Shown here piece after piece: positions 6,852 through 15,216 of a stretch of 64,000 nucleotides of DNA. Origin of the DNA: Nitrospira tepida (lineage in GTDB: Bacteria > Nitrospirota > Nitrospiria > Nitrospirales > Nitrospiraceae); NCBI RefSeq assembly GCF_947241125.1, contig NZ_OX365700.1, positions 4,250,461-4,314,460 of the forward strand, read 5' to 3'. Under the pieces are notes generated by a model, which did not search any database, was not told the origin of the DNA, and saw only the letters and a program-made list of their open reading frames with translations. The position numbers and the translations under genes were made by a program. The first letter of the stretch is position 1; each line of letters begins with the position of its first letter.

Positions 6852-8054
6852 ATGGCCTACACGTCGTTGAAGAAAGCGGTCGAACGTCAACTGGCCGAGA
6901 TCCGCAGCGCCGGCCTGTACAAGACCGAGCGGCAACTGATCGGTCCGCAGGCGGCCGAGATCCAAGTGGCCCACGGCCAAGGCCAACGAGCCGCGCTGAA
7001 CTTCTGCGCCAACAACTATCTCGGGCTGGCCAACCATCCCGAGATCCGCAAGGCCGCGAAGGACGGGTTGGATCAACACGGCTACGGCATGGCCTCCGTG
7101 CGGTTCATCTGCGGGACGCAGGATCTGCATAAGCGCCTTGAACGGGCGCTGACCACTTTCCTCGGGACCGGGGACACGATCCTCTACAGTTCCTGTTTCG
7201 ATGCGAACGGCGGCTTGTTCGAAACGCTCTTAGGCGAAGAGGACGCGGTCATCAGCGACGCGCTCAACCATGCAAGCCTGATCGACGGGATTCGCCTCTG
7301 CAAAGCCAAACGGTTTCGTTATGCCCACGCGGATATGGGCGAGTTGGAAACGGCGCTGAAGGATGCCGCGTCCTGCCGCCTCCGGCTGATCGCCACCGAC
7401 GGGGTCTTTTCCATGGACGGCGATCTGGCGCCGCTCGATCGCGTCGCGGACCTGGCCGACCGGTACGATGCCGCCGTGGTCGTGGATGACAGCCATGCCA
7501 CCGGGGTGCTGGGGCGCCAAGGGCGGGGCACGCCCGATCACTTCGGGGTCGCGGACCGCGTTGATTTGATCACCAGCACCCTCGGCAAAGCGTTGGGCGG
7601 CGCGGCCGGCGGGTTCACAACCGGACGGGCGGAAATCATCGAGCTGCTTCGCCAACGATCCCGTCCCTATCTTTTCTCCAATTCCCTTCCGCCGGTGATT
7701 GCCGCAGCGGCGCTCCAGGCCGTGAAGCTGGTGGCGCAGGGGGATACGCTTCGAGCCGCCCTTCAGGCGAACAGCCTGTTTTTCCGCACGGAAATGACTC
7801 GACTCGGGTTTCGCCTCCTGCCCGGCACCCACCCGATTGTGCCCATCATGCTGGGCGACGCGGCGTTGGCGACGAAAATGGCGGACCGGCTCCTGCAGGA
7901 AGGAATCTATGTGGTGGGGTTCAGCTATCCCGTGGTCCCGAAAGGCCAAGCCCGCATTCGCGTGCAACTGTCCGCTGCCCATACAAGAGAACAACTGGAA
8001 CGGGCGGTGCACGCCTTTGCCAAGGTCGGGCGAGAACTCGGCGTGATCGCCTGA
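6852..8054 (+). CDS. kbl: Glycine C-acetyltransferase (2-amino-3-ketobutyrate CoA ligase)
   Basis: 400 residues, a pyridoxal-phosphate enzyme of the alpha-oxoamine synthase family. It converts 2-amino-3-ketobutyrate plus CoA to glycine and acetyl-CoA. Hallmarks are [16 protein letters not shown] (about 54-69), [19 protein letters not shown], the cofactor aspartate and histidine in [13 protein letters not shown], and the Schiff-base lysine in [16 protein letters not shown] (about 238-253). The tail [18 protein letters not shown] is also typical. AONS/BioF is the main alternative, but length, these motifs and the tdh neighbour favour Kbl. A GACTGAGGCGAC stretch precedes the ATG as a weak Shine-Dalgarno. 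Confidence 0.95.
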   Translation: MAYTSLKKAVERQLAEIRSAGLYKTERQLIGPQAAEIQVAHGQGQRAALNFCANNYLGLANHPEIRKAAKDGLDQHGYGMASVRFICGTQDLHKRLERALTTFLGTGDTILYSSCFDANGGLFETLLGEEDAVISDALNHASLIDGIRLCKAKRFRYAHADMGELETALKDAASCRLRLIATDGVFSMDGDLAPLDRVADLADRYDAAVVVDDSHATGVLGRQGRGTPDHFGVADRVDLITSTLGKALGGAAGGFTTGRAEIIELLRQRSRPYLFSNSLPPVIAAAALQAVKLVAQGDTLRAALQANSLFFRTEMTRLGFRLLPGTHPIVPIMLGDAALATKMADRLLQEGIYVVGFSYPVVPKGQARIRVQLSAAHTREQLERAVHAFAKVGRELGVIA

Positions 8055-8055
8055 C

Positions 8056-8085
8056 GACGCCCCCGCTCGTCAAGCGGGGTGCGTC
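8056..8085 (+). terminator. Terminator-like hairpin after kbl
   Basis: GACGCCCCCGCT pairs with AGCGGGGTGCGTC around a CGTCA loop, with one bulged base. It begins next to the kbl stop codon. There is no U-tract, so it may slow or end transcription with help from Rho, or protect the 3' end. Confidence 0.45.
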
Positions 8086-8204
8086 AACCGTCATTGGTCA
8101 TTCGTCAGCCGCCAACCGGTCTAAAGTTCCCACCGTCCATCTCCTCTGCTCCCAGAGGAGATGCTTCTCTCGAATGACGAATGACCCTTGACGAGTGACG
8201 CCTG
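8081..8204. repeat. Intergenic element with about 27-bp imperfect terminal inverted repeats
   Basis: The left arm 8081-8107 and right arm 8175-8204 are near-perfect reverse complements. Their inner 12 bp, GGTCATTCGTCA and TGACGAATGACC, match exactly. Between them lies a perfect 11-bp stem with a 4-nt loop (8138-8163, CATCTCCTCTG / CAGAGGAGATG). It fills the gap between the convergent genes kbl and mlaA. Related GACGCATGAC/GACGAGTGAC words recur at 18010-18034, which suggests a dispersed repeat family. Confidence 0.7.
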
Positions 8205-8208
8205 TATC

Positions 8209-9210
8209 TTATTCCCGAACCAGCTTCGCGCGCTTCTGCAGATAGGCGTTGCGGACGGCGCTGTACAGGTCGATCGTGGACTCCTCGACCCCCTCGAACG
8301 TTTCCAGATTACGCGACCGCTCGTTGACGATGAAGGTGGCGCGTGAGCCCAATTGCACGATCGTGGTGGTCATACGGTTTTTGTGGGCGACCAGCGAAGG
8401 GACGTTCTCGATCTCGATGATCGGGAATACCAGCCAGTTGATCGGATCGAGCGCCAGATCCATGAGGTATCCGGTGAAGTCGCGGACCGTGAACGGCGGG
8501 AACAGCGGCAACACAAGATAGGGTCCCTGCTGCACGTTGTAGTAGCCCAGCGTCTGGCCAAAATCCTCATCCGGCGTGTCGATCTCCATGTGCTTGGCCA
8601 CGTCGAAGAACCCGCCCAGCCCGAAGGTGGTGTTGAGCGCAAACCGGCCCAACTCGATCCCGGCGCCCCGCAACTTGCCTTGAAAGAGGTTATTGAACAG
8701 TCGCGGCCCTGTCCGAATGTTATGGAAAAAATTCTGCACGCCCCGTTGCACATCATCCGGCAGAACGGCGTTATAGGCCTTGGCGATCGGCTTGAGGGCA
8801 TATTTGTCGATCTTCCGGTTCACCTCGAACATAAAGACGTTGAACGGCTCCCAGGGATCGTATTCCTCGACGACATCCTGCGGACTGGCAAAGGGATCAT
8901 AGGGCTCATCCGCGTCATGTTCGTCAACCTGGTCGGTCTTGCCTGCCTTGGGAGACTCCGGCGAAGCGGGAGCCTGCTGCGCGGCTGCCGTGACAGGATG
9001 AGCCGCCGACGTCATCAAGAGGATCGCTCCATCCCACTCCCTCGCCGGCAAGCCCGAGGACGGATGAAATGGCGATGCGGCGTCGGTTCGTAGCAGTGCC
9101 CCGTGATCGGCGCAGCCGCTCAAACTTGCGAGGACGAGCCAGAGCAGCACCTCTCCCCATCCTCGACCTCGTTTTACAGACAGATCCCGGCCATATCCAT
9201 GATTGCTCAT
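8209..9210 (-). CDS. mlaA: MlaA/VacJ family lipoprotein
   Basis: 333 residues from the ATG at 9210. A longer start at 9264 would put an odd stretch before the signal peptide. The lipoprotein signal is LLWLVLASLSGCADHG, with the lipobox LSGC. After a low-complexity linker comes the MlaA domain: DPWEPFNVFMFEVNRKID, then NFFHNIRTGPRLFNNLFQGK, GRFALNTTFGLGGFFDVA, EDFGQTLGYYNVQQGPYLVL and PLFPPFTVRDFTGYLMD. MlaA sits in the outer membrane and removes mislocalised phospholipids from the outer leaflet, passing them to MlaC. No mlaBCDEF genes are in the window. The extended N-terminal linker of about 75 residues is longer than in E. coli MlaA. Confidence 0.92.
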   Translation of the reverse strand: MSNHGYGRDLSVKRGRGWGEVLLWLVLASLSGCADHGALLRTDAASPFHPSSGLPAREWDGAILLMTSAAHPVTAAAQQAPASPESPKAGKTDQVDEHDADEPYDPFASPQDVVEEYDPWEPFNVFMFEVNRKIDKYALKPIAKAYNAVLPDDVQRGVQNFFHNIRTGPRLFNNLFQGKLRGAGIELGRFALNTTFGLGGFFDVAKHMEIDTPDEDFGQTLGYYNVQQGPYLVLPLFPPFTVRDFTGYLMDLALDPINWLVFPIIEIENVPSLVAHKNRMTTTIVQLGSRATFIVNERSRNLETFEGVEESTIDLYSAVRNAYLQKRAKLVRE

Positions 9211-9429
9211 CGTATTGAACTCGTCTGGATTGTATGAACTGCGTAGAAGAATGAACTTTAGCAAATAGAGGTCGAAAGCTCAAAGTTTCTCCGAGAGTAC
9301 GCGGGCACAGGGTCGCACGGTCGGTCTTGCCTCTTGTGCATGCGCGAGCGCGTCTTACGGCCACAGGATGGGGAGCCGTGAAGGGACGAGGAAGAAGGAG
9401 CGCCGGTTGGGTGATGGAGGGAGGAAGAC

Positions 9430-9936
9430 TCAGCGCCTGGCCCGTTGGAGCGCCGAGACGAGGTCACGAACCTGCCGATGGGTAGTCTCGGGAAGATTGA
9501 CAAACTGGACTTCCATCCCAGGCAAAAAGAGATGGCGTTCCGGCTTGTGCCGAACCCACACGACTCTAGCTTTGGACATGTGCCGCTGGTGAGGCTGGTC
9601 AGGCAGGGAAAATTCGACCGTCAGCTCGGTTCCGACAGGCAGCGGAGTGCCGGTCTCAAGAAAAAACCCACCCCCTCCGAATTCCGCCGTGAGCCCCTCG
9701 CCGGATAGGGCTCCCGCCGCATGGTAATGCACCTTCAGCGCCAGGGGAACCATGCTCTGGACCACCTCCCGATCATCACTCTGCTGCCGGCTTTGAACCA
9801 ACTCGATCACGGAGGCCCAACTGACCGTCCCCAGGACCTCTCCACCCGGAGAGATCACGGACAATAGTTCCCTGGTATTGTCGAAGACCAGGGTAGAACC
9901 TTCATAACCTGTCGTTGTTTTGACTGGCAATCTCAT
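9430..9936 (-). CDS. PilZ-like domain protein (degenerate c-di-GMP site)
   Basis: 168 residues. The second half, about 60-160, has the beta-barrel layout of PilZ-type proteins: MVPLALKVHYHA, LTAEFGGGGFFLETGTPLPV, GTELTVEFSLPDQP, ARVVWVRHKPE and PGMEVQFVNL. In canonical PilZ domains an RxxxR motif and (D/N)xSxxG bind cyclic di-GMP. Here the first strand has no arginine pair and the second motif reads EFGGGG, so ligand binding is doubtful. The first 55 residues form a separate small beta-rich unit. It is probably cytoplasmic, as I see no signal peptide. A TACAAT box lies 11 nt before the ATG. Confidence 0.6.
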   Translation of the reverse strand: MRLPVKTTTGYEGSTLVFDNTRELLSVISPGGEVLGTVSWASVIELVQSRQQSDDREVVQSMVPLALKVHYHAAGALSGEGLTAEFGGGGFFLETGTPLPVGTELTVEFSLPDQPHQRHMSKARVVWVRHKPERHLFLPGMEVQFVNLPETTHRQVRDLVSALQRARR

Positions 9937-9947
9937 AAGTGTTCCAG

Positions 9948-9976
9948 ATTGTACACTGTCTACCTAAGCATTTGAA
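9948..9976 (-). promoter_or_regulatory. Promoter of the PilZ-like gene
   Basis: On the minus strand TTCAAA (9971-9976), a 17-bp spacer and TG-extended TACAAT (9948-9953) are followed by 11 nt and the ATG at 9936. The expected 5' untranslated region is only a few bases. Confidence 0.5.
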
Positions 9977-10124
9977 TGCTAAGGGCACCAAATAATCATC
10001 TGCACGATTGGATCGCTAGGGATGCAAGACTCGGTCCATACAGACCTATCGATATCGGGGATACTGGTCCAGCGAACGATTCGCTAACAATGGTGCTCCA
10101 CAGGGCAGCCGAGAAGGACGCGGT

Positions 10125-10880
10125 TTAGCCGCGAACAACTGATTCGACAAATGTGCGGAGGCGGGTGAAATAGGCCGCTCCTCCCTGGAACGGCAGGTTG
10201 TTATGGTCGGCCCCAGGGACCAAGTAAAAGGATTTTGGGTCTTTGAGCGCGTCGAAGACGGCTTTGCCCAAGGCCGGCGGGATGAGATCGTCCCGATCGC
10301 CATGGATCACCAGAGAAGGCAGCGCCAGATGTGGCAATCGGTCGATCAAACGAAAGTCGGCTCCGATCAGCCAATGGGCCGGCAGCCCCCAATAATGGAA
10401 TCTGGCGACCGCCTCAACGGACGGAAAGCTGGATTCCAGAATCAATCCCGCCGCCGGGCGTCGCAGCGCCACCTCGCCCGCCACGGCCCCGCCGAGCGAC
10501 CGCCCGAACAGCACCACCCGCTCCGGGCTCACGCGCTCCTTCGCCCTCAAATAATCATGGGCGGCAATAGCATCCCGGTAGAGACCCTGCTCCGACGGCC
10601 GCCCTTCGCTGCGTCCATAGCCCCGATAGTCGAACAGCAACACTGAGAGTCCGGTTCGGTACAGTGCACGAAGATTTTCCAGCCGGTGAATGATGTTGCC
10701 CGCATTGCCGTGGCACCACAGCAGGACGGCGGGCGAATGCGGTGCCCGCACATACCACCCGAACAGGTGCGGCCCATCCTCCGCCCGAAACCTCGCCTCC
10801 TCCAGCGGCAGGCCGCTGAGCCTGGCCCAGTCGCGATCCTCCCAGGGCGCCGGATGATAGAGAAACAGCCGATCGAGCAT
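10125..10880 (-). CDS. Alpha/beta hydrolase (ABHD17/BEM46-like)
   Basis: 251 residues from the ATG at 10880, which has GGAGG at good distance and lies 22 bp after the upstream gene. The fold is visible: LLWCHGNAGNI (oxyanion-hole region, about 75-85), LLFDYRGYGRSEG, the nucleophile elbow FGRSLGG (Ser about 148), SLVIHGDRDDLIPP (acid) and PGADHNNLP (His). These are the Ser-Asp-His triad and motif order of BEM46/ABHD17-type serine hydrolases, which act on esters or thioesters. The N-terminus has one hydrophobic patch (LDRLFLYHP) but no clear signal peptide. The substrate is unknown. It appears to form a transcription unit with the upstream DUF4105 gene. Confidence 0.85.
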   Translation of the reverse strand: MLDRLFLYHPAPWEDRDWARLSGLPLEEARFRAEDGPHLFGWYVRAPHSPAVLLWCHGNAGNIIHRLENLRALYRTGLSVLLFDYRGYGRSEGRPSEQGLYRDAIAAHDYLRAKERVSPERVVLFGRSLGGAVAGEVALRRPAAGLILESSFPSVEAVARFHYWGLPAHWLIGADFRLIDRLPHLALPSLVIHGDRDDLIPPALGKAVFDALKDPKSFYLVPGADHNNLPFQGGAAYFTRLRTFVESVVRG

Positions 10881-10902
10881 GGGCCCTCCGATCGGTCGCC
10901 GA

Positions 10903-12903
10903 TCAAAAATAGGCGTGCAGCAAGAACTGCACGTCGTTGTCATGGTCGCGATGGTGGTACTCAAGACGAAGGGCCAGGTTCTGGCTCAATGTATACCGTT
11001 GTCCGATCGACCATCGCCAATCGTCCGACCGGTCCCCGATCGGATATTTCAGATAGGTCGACGAGGCCATGATCTTCCACCGTTCCGTCAGATCCGCCAG
11101 CACGCCGACCGTGCCGCCTCCCCCGATCCGGTGCCGTTCATCATAAGCCCGGCTGTAGTTCGCCTCCACTTCGGCAAACCCAAAGTAGACTTCGCGCCGG
11201 AACCATCTGGTCTCGAAGGCCGCGCCGATGCCTCCGCCGGCGACTCCGTTGCTGCACAGATCGCAAGCCTTGTGCTTGATGGTATTCATGCCCAGATTCA
11301 GCTTCCATGACGGGGCCAGGAACAGGCTGTCCATCGGAGACAATGACACCATGTTCAACAGGCCGAATCGCTCCAATCTGGTCTGGTCGCGATGGTGGTA
11401 GTGCCTGAGCCCCACGGAAATCGCCTCGATCTGCGCATCCGGCGTATAGCCGGGCTCCGGGTCCAGGAGATCATGATACACTCCGCGGAAGGCCAGTTCC
11501 TCGTAGGCGTCGTTGTTGCGCCATCCGCCTCCCACCCCGACGCGAGCCGTGCCGTGACCGCGATCAGGCCGATCGGTAAACGGCACGATGGTCAGATCCT
11601 CCGGAGGAACCTTCAGCCGACTCCGCGCTCGCAGGATCGTCCGGTTGCGATCCTTGAACTCGGATGAACTCTGGGGCGCGCCTCCGCCCCGCATGAGGAG
11701 ATAGTCGGAGGCCGTATCCATGATGAACGCCTGCCGCTCAGGTGACTGAGCCGTAAACCCGCCCGTCTGCAACACCTGTGGATCGCCGACGAGCTTCCCC
11801 AGCCACGTTTGTTCTTCCGGCGACATCGCCCGCCGCTTTTGATCGACCACCGTGCGTCGGGAGGGTCGGTACACGACGTCCTTGACCAGTCCCGGTTGCG
11901 CCATCACCCGGCGAACGGTGTCGCTCGGCAAGGTATAGAAGGGAAATCCATCGGTGAGATGAAACGACGGATCCGCCGCGTCGAGCAGAGAGAGGATATG
12001 GTAGGCGCAGTTCTCGTCGAAGAAAAAGTAGTCGAACGTGGCGTTGCCCATTTCCCACGCATGCATGAGCAGCCGCCGGATCTGTTCATTTGACAGATCC
12101 AGCCGGTATTCCCAGATGTCGCGGTTTTCGATGTCGCGGTATTCCAACACCTTGAGGTAGTAGGGAATGGTGGAAAACCGGCCCGGATACCCTCCGAAAA
12201 TCCCCTTGAACGCGTATTCCGGTCCGGCATCGGGCGGCACCTCCGCCGCGTAGTTGATCGTATAAGCCAGAATCCTCGTTTGCTCGGTCTGGCCTCGTTG
12301 ATCGACGCGCAGAAAGGTATGGCCGAACATCGAGGAGGGGTTGTTCATGAAGCCGGCGGGGAAAATCAAGCTGATCCCCTCGGCATTGAGTTCCTTGAAC
12401 CAGGTTTCGAACCGCTCGCAGCGTTGCGGGGGCAGGCGCTGCTCATCGAAGGATAACTGTTCCTTCAGCCAGGTGTACCGCGCGATGAACGCGCATTGCG
12501 CCGGCTGTTTGGAGCGCCCAACGAGATCGTCCTTGAAGAAGGCGGCCAGAGTGGCTTCCAGTTCGGCTTGGGGATTGGTCTTCCCGTCGGAGTCGAGAAA
12601 GAATCCCGGGTCATCTTGCTGACTCTTCACGCCGCCCAATAGCTTCGGGTAATAATGGAGGAGTTGCCGCCATTCCCGACGATCGGCCAGCGCCTGTCTG
12701 TTCGCGCGCTGAATCAGTTCGCTCAGGTAAGCGGATGGATCATCGGCCGCGAAGGCGCCGGAGTAGGACGGGATGAGAAGGGCGACGAAGAAGCAACGCC
12801 AGGCGACTGCCGCACAAAATGCCGGCAGCCGTTTGGCAACCGAACGGAAGCAGGAGTGAAACACTCGATCGCCCCCCGATTCTTGGCCAAGCGGGAACCG
12901 CAA
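10903..12903 (-). CDS. DUF4105 (Lnb-type N-terminal) protein with C-terminal beta-barrel
   Basis: About 666 residues. An N-terminal signal peptide (about 27-52) is followed by the DUF4105 region: the cysteine pair in QCAFIARYTWLKEQ / PPQRCERFETW, then SLIFPAGFMNNPSSMFGHT, LAYTINYAAEVP and YFFFDENCAYHILSLLD. These Cys/His-bearing segments resemble the catalytic core of papain-like (NlpC/P60-type) peptidases or acyltransferases. Residues from about 420 alternate in amphipathic strands and end in QFLLHAYF, consistent with an outer-membrane barrel. The function is not established. The frame starts at a TTG (12903), 5 bp after the DUF3015 stop. A GTG at 12864 is an alternative start. Confidence 0.75.
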   Translation of the reverse strand: MRFPLGQESGGDRVFHSCFRSVAKRLPAFCAAVAWRCFFVALLIPSYSGAFAADDPSAYLSELIQRANRQALADRREWRQLLHYYPKLLGGVKSQQDDPGFFLDSDGKTNPQAELEATLAAFFKDDLVGRSKQPAQCAFIARYTWLKEQLSFDEQRLPPQRCERFETWFKELNAEGISLIFPAGFMNNPSSMFGHTFLRVDQRGQTEQTRILAYTINYAAEVPPDAGPEYAFKGIFGGYPGRFSTIPYYLKVLEYRDIENRDIWEYRLDLSNEQIRRLLMHAWEMGNATFDYFFFDENCAYHILSLLDAADPSFHLTDGFPFYTLPSDTVRRVMAQPGLVKDVVYRPSRRTVVDQKRRAMSPEEQTWLGKLVGDPQVLQTGGFTAQSPERQAFIMDTASDYLLMRGGGAPQSSSEFKDRNRTILRARSRLKVPPEDLTIVPFTDRPDRGHGTARVGVGGGWRNNDAYEELAFRGVYHDLLDPEPGYTPDAQIEAISVGLRHYHHRDQTRLERFGLLNMVSLSPMDSLFLAPSWKLNLGMNTIKHKACDLCSNGVAGGGIGAAFETRWFRREVYFGFAEVEANYSRAYDERHRIGGGGTVGVLADLTERWKIMASSTYLKYPIGDRSDDWRWSIGQRYTLSQNLALRLEYHHRDHDNDVQFLLHAYF

Positions 12904-12908
12904 GGCCT

Positions 12909-13421
12909 TCAGCGGGTCGCGGTCGCCTTCGCAAGGAGTGGATGACCGGCGATTGCGTCATTCAATGCCTTGATCAAGGCTACGGGGGAAGACTCGCCGC
13001 CCCGGATCAGGCTGGTATATCGATCTTGCGTCATCGCAAAGAACAAGGCCTGATGCTCGGCAGGCACGCCCATCAGCGCGGCCAGGGAGGACAGATGCTG
13101 GCCTTCCCCTTGAGCCATCTCTTGAGCCAGATTCTCGAAATTGAGGCTCGCAAAGGTCGTGACCTTGTGTTCAGCCCAGACTTGCCCGTCGTTCGTGCAA
13201 CCGGAGGTGCCGCTGCTGATGCCGAAGGTGCCACTCCCAAAGGAGCCGTTGGTCGTCGCCATGAAGGCCTGTGGCAGAATGTTCTTTTGGTTCTTGAAAT
13301 CGGCCCAGAGCACTTTCCCCGCCCCGCAGCCTGGTCCCGTGTCAGGATTCGTCGCGAGCGCTATCCCACCCTGCATGATACACAAACCCAACACGAGATG
13401 AAGTCTGATCATTCCCTTCAT
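12909..13421 (-). CDS. DUF3015 family exported protein
   Basis: 170 residues from the ATG at 13421, preceded by AGGAGGGCGGG, an excellent Shine-Dalgarno. The signal peptide MIRLHLVLGLCIMQGGIALA is followed by PGCGAGKVLWAD, then QAFMATTNGSFGSGTFGISS, SGCTND, FASLNFENLAQEMAQGEGQH and LAALMGVP. The CGxG start, the GT-FGISSGTSGC block and a conserved Asn/Glu-rich helix are DUF3015 features. These are periplasmic proteins of unknown role, often encoded with envelope genes. Two conserved cysteines could form a disulfide. It ends 5 bp before the DUF4105 start, so the two are probably coupled. Confidence 0.85.
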   Translation of the reverse strand: MKGMIRLHLVLGLCIMQGGIALATNPDTGPGCGAGKVLWADFKNQKNILPQAFMATTNGSFGSGTFGISSGTSGCTNDGQVWAEHKVTTFASLNFENLAQEMAQGEGQHLSSLAALMGVPAEHQALFFAMTQDRYTSLIRGGESSPVALIKALNDAIAGHPLLAKATATR

Positions 13422-13543
13422 CCCGCCCTCCTTTCTGATCGTAGAACTGTGATGATGCAGAGTGCAGGCATGACGGACCGCCCGAATTATAACAAATGGT
13501 ACGCGCCAGACAATGAGAAGCACAGTCTGGAGGACACTCGGAC

Positions 13544-14209
13544 TCAAAATCTGAAACCCAAGCCTCCAGCTACATAATTTGCACGAAGATCCAAGGCCAT
13601 TCCGTCCCAATGAAAGTCAGCGGCCAAACGCTTGTATTCCAGGAACAGAAATGTTCGCTCTGTCAGATCGCCTTGGAATCCGAGCAAAAACTGATAGGCA
13701 AACGAGGCCGTCGAGTCAAAGTCCTTCGTATGTCCTCCCGGTATTGCTGCATTGTGAAGCATCCCAGAAGAATATCCAATTCCAAATCCGACATATGGAT
13801 GAAAAGGGCCATTTGGGTGTCGCACCACAAGATTCGCCATGCTATTGAGGACTGCTAGTCCTGAGTTCCCCTCAGCAACACCGCCGTTACTCGGAATCAG
13901 GAATGAGAATCTGCCGTCAGTTCCGAAATATTCAAGCTCAAATCCTACGACGCGGCTGGTGAATCCCGGAAAAACGCCGACTCGAAGTCCTGCTCCGACT
14001 CCATTGCGGACGTTCGTGCTCGCGCTTTGCACACCTGCGACGCTGACAGGTCGGTCTTGAAAAAACCCGCCCACCATATAGGCCTTGATGTAGACATCAG
14101 CGGTATCTGTGGCCCACGCGGTCGGCGGGATCAACAGCATCCCGGTCACAAACCATATGTAAAGAAACGTCTGCCACCGCCGATACCTTCTCTCTAAGAT
14201 CAACAGCAT
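13544..14209 (-). CDS. Outer-membrane beta-barrel protein, small OmpA/OmpW-like
   Basis: 221 residues from the ATG at 14209. An ATG 33 bp upstream is possible. The signal peptide ends near PTAWA-TD. The mature part alternates strand and turn (GFFQDRPVSVAGVQ, GAGLRVGVFPGF, GFELEYFGTDGRFSF, PFHPYVGFGIGYSSGM, FAYQFLLGFQGDL, FLFLEYKRLAADF) and ends GGLGFRF, with the C-terminal phenylalanine that marks proteins for BAM insertion. Eight strands fit the size. The specific role is unknown. The DUF3015 start is 122 bp downstream. Confidence 0.8.
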   Translation of the reverse strand: MLLILERRYRRWQTFLYIWFVTGMLLIPPTAWATDTADVYIKAYMVGGFFQDRPVSVAGVQSASTNVRNGVGAGLRVGVFPGFTSRVVGFELEYFGTDGRFSFLIPSNGGVAEGNSGLAVLNSMANLVVRHPNGPFHPYVGFGIGYSSGMLHNAAIPGGHTKDFDSTASFAYQFLLGFQGDLTERTFLFLEYKRLAADFHWDGMALDLRANYVAGGLGFRF

Positions 14210-14314
14210 GGGTTGGAAACAACAGTTTACACCTTCCCGCATCCGGAAGAATGGGAAAGCTTCGTCAACAAGCGCTGGAGCAAAGGGGGGTAGGGGGAGA
14301 CTCGACGAGCATCA

Positions 14315-14347
14315 GAGTGGGGACGGTCTCAAAGACCGTCCCCACTC
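14315..14347. repeat. Perfect 15-bp-stem hairpin (REP-like)
   Basis: GAGTGGGGACGGTCT (14315-14329), loop CAA, AGACCGTCCCCACTC (14333-14347). It lies between the TRL-like gene (ending at 14386) and the barrel gene, both on the minus strand. There is no U-tract on either side. The GGGGACGGTCT stem resembles extragenic palindromes mobilised by RAYT transposases. It may also end transcription from the TRL gene. Confidence 0.8.
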
Positions 14348-14385
14348 CTCTACAGACTTCAATCCAATGACTCTACAGACTCTAC

Positions 14386-14730
14386 CTAGTTACCTTTCGC
14401 GATAGTGCACACTTCAACGTACAGTCCCCAGAGAATTGACTTGATGGACTGCTCAGTAAACACAGCTTTTTTGATGCCACCATTGTTCATAGCTGCCTCG
14501 ACAGTAGTGTCACCGGTCGCCACGATGCCGAGGATGCCAGTTCCACAGGCCTTACCAGTCTTGGTGGGAGTTGCACCATTGTCATGCAAGATACCGCCGG
14601 AGGTTGTTTCCATGTAGATTCCTGCGGATGGAAAGAGCCCGGACGGCTGGTAGTAACCCCCAATGCCGCTGCACCCATAGAGAGAAGTCGCGAACACGAT
14701 CACCCCTAAGGACATCAGGACTCTCTTCAT
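14386..14730 (-). CDS. TRL-like family lipoprotein
   Basis: 114 residues. The lipoprotein signal VLMSLGVIVFATSLYGCSG has the lipobox LYGC. The mature domain, GIYMETTSGGILHDNGATPT then KTGKACGTGILGIVATGD, ending VFTEQSIKSILWGLYVEVCT, matches the TRL-like family (named after a tRNA-associated locus and not itself RNA-related). The CGTGILGIV..GD motif and the closing strand are typical. The function is unknown. A GGGAGGC Shine-Dalgarno lies before the ATG. It appears monocistronic, with a hairpin beyond its 3' end. Confidence 0.85.
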   Translation of the reverse strand: MKRVLMSLGVIVFATSLYGCSGIGGYYQPSGLFPSAGIYMETTSGGILHDNGATPTKTGKACGTGILGIVATGDTTVEAAMNNGGIKKAVFTEQSIKSILWGLYVEVCTIAKGN

Positions 14731-14954
14731 GAGATAGCCTCCCTTTGTAGTTTGGTTTGAATTGAACTTAAGAGATGCCGCAGCGGCCGCGAGAGAATGT
14801 GCAACTCCCCTTAGACACCACTGCTCAAGACGGCGTCACTATATGGACGATGAACGGAAATGTCAATGATTTCCTTGCAAAAGGATCGTGACCTTTGGCG
14901 GGTTCGCCGGACGGGGGTGGATTGAATCGGAACCAATTCATAACGACGGCCACG

Positions 14955-15182
14955 CAAGCACGATGCGCGGCGGCGTCACGGGATCGGGCTCGATTGGCGG
15001 GGAGACCAACGGCCCTGGGCAGATGGAATCGTTTGGGCCCGGCGGAGCCAGGGTTAAGTAGCAGGCCATTCACGCACCATTCGGCCAGCGGGCGATACGT
15101 ATGGTTGAGGAGCGGATGTCGGCTTGTGCTCGTTCAGGAAAGGTACGAGTGGGTTTCGTCACCGCCTGAACCGTTGTTCATA
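14955..15182 (-). pseudogene. Frameshifted fragment of a YfcE-like metallophosphoesterase
   Basis: The DNA aligns base-for-base with part of the intact gene at 16183-16797. Translated pieces read HTYRPLAEW then LLLNPGSAGPKRFHLPRAVG, against HTHRPLAEW and FLFNPGSAGPKRFTLPRALG in the intact copy. In the segment coding DIxxxGHTH the fragment has one base fewer (GACATCCGCTCCTCAACC), which shifts the frame. The N-terminal metal-binding half is absent, and the 3' part diverges after PRAVG. It is a decayed second copy, not a functional gene. Confidence 0.8.
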
Positions 15183-15216
15183 CTGTGTCGGCCTGCGCTC
15201 CGCAATGCACAATTCC

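Noticed and set aside
14386-14730. A tRNA gene suggested by the TRL (tRNA-associated locus) family name
   Set aside because: The gene encodes a lipoprotein, and no cloverleaf or TTCGA-type T-loop is found nearby.
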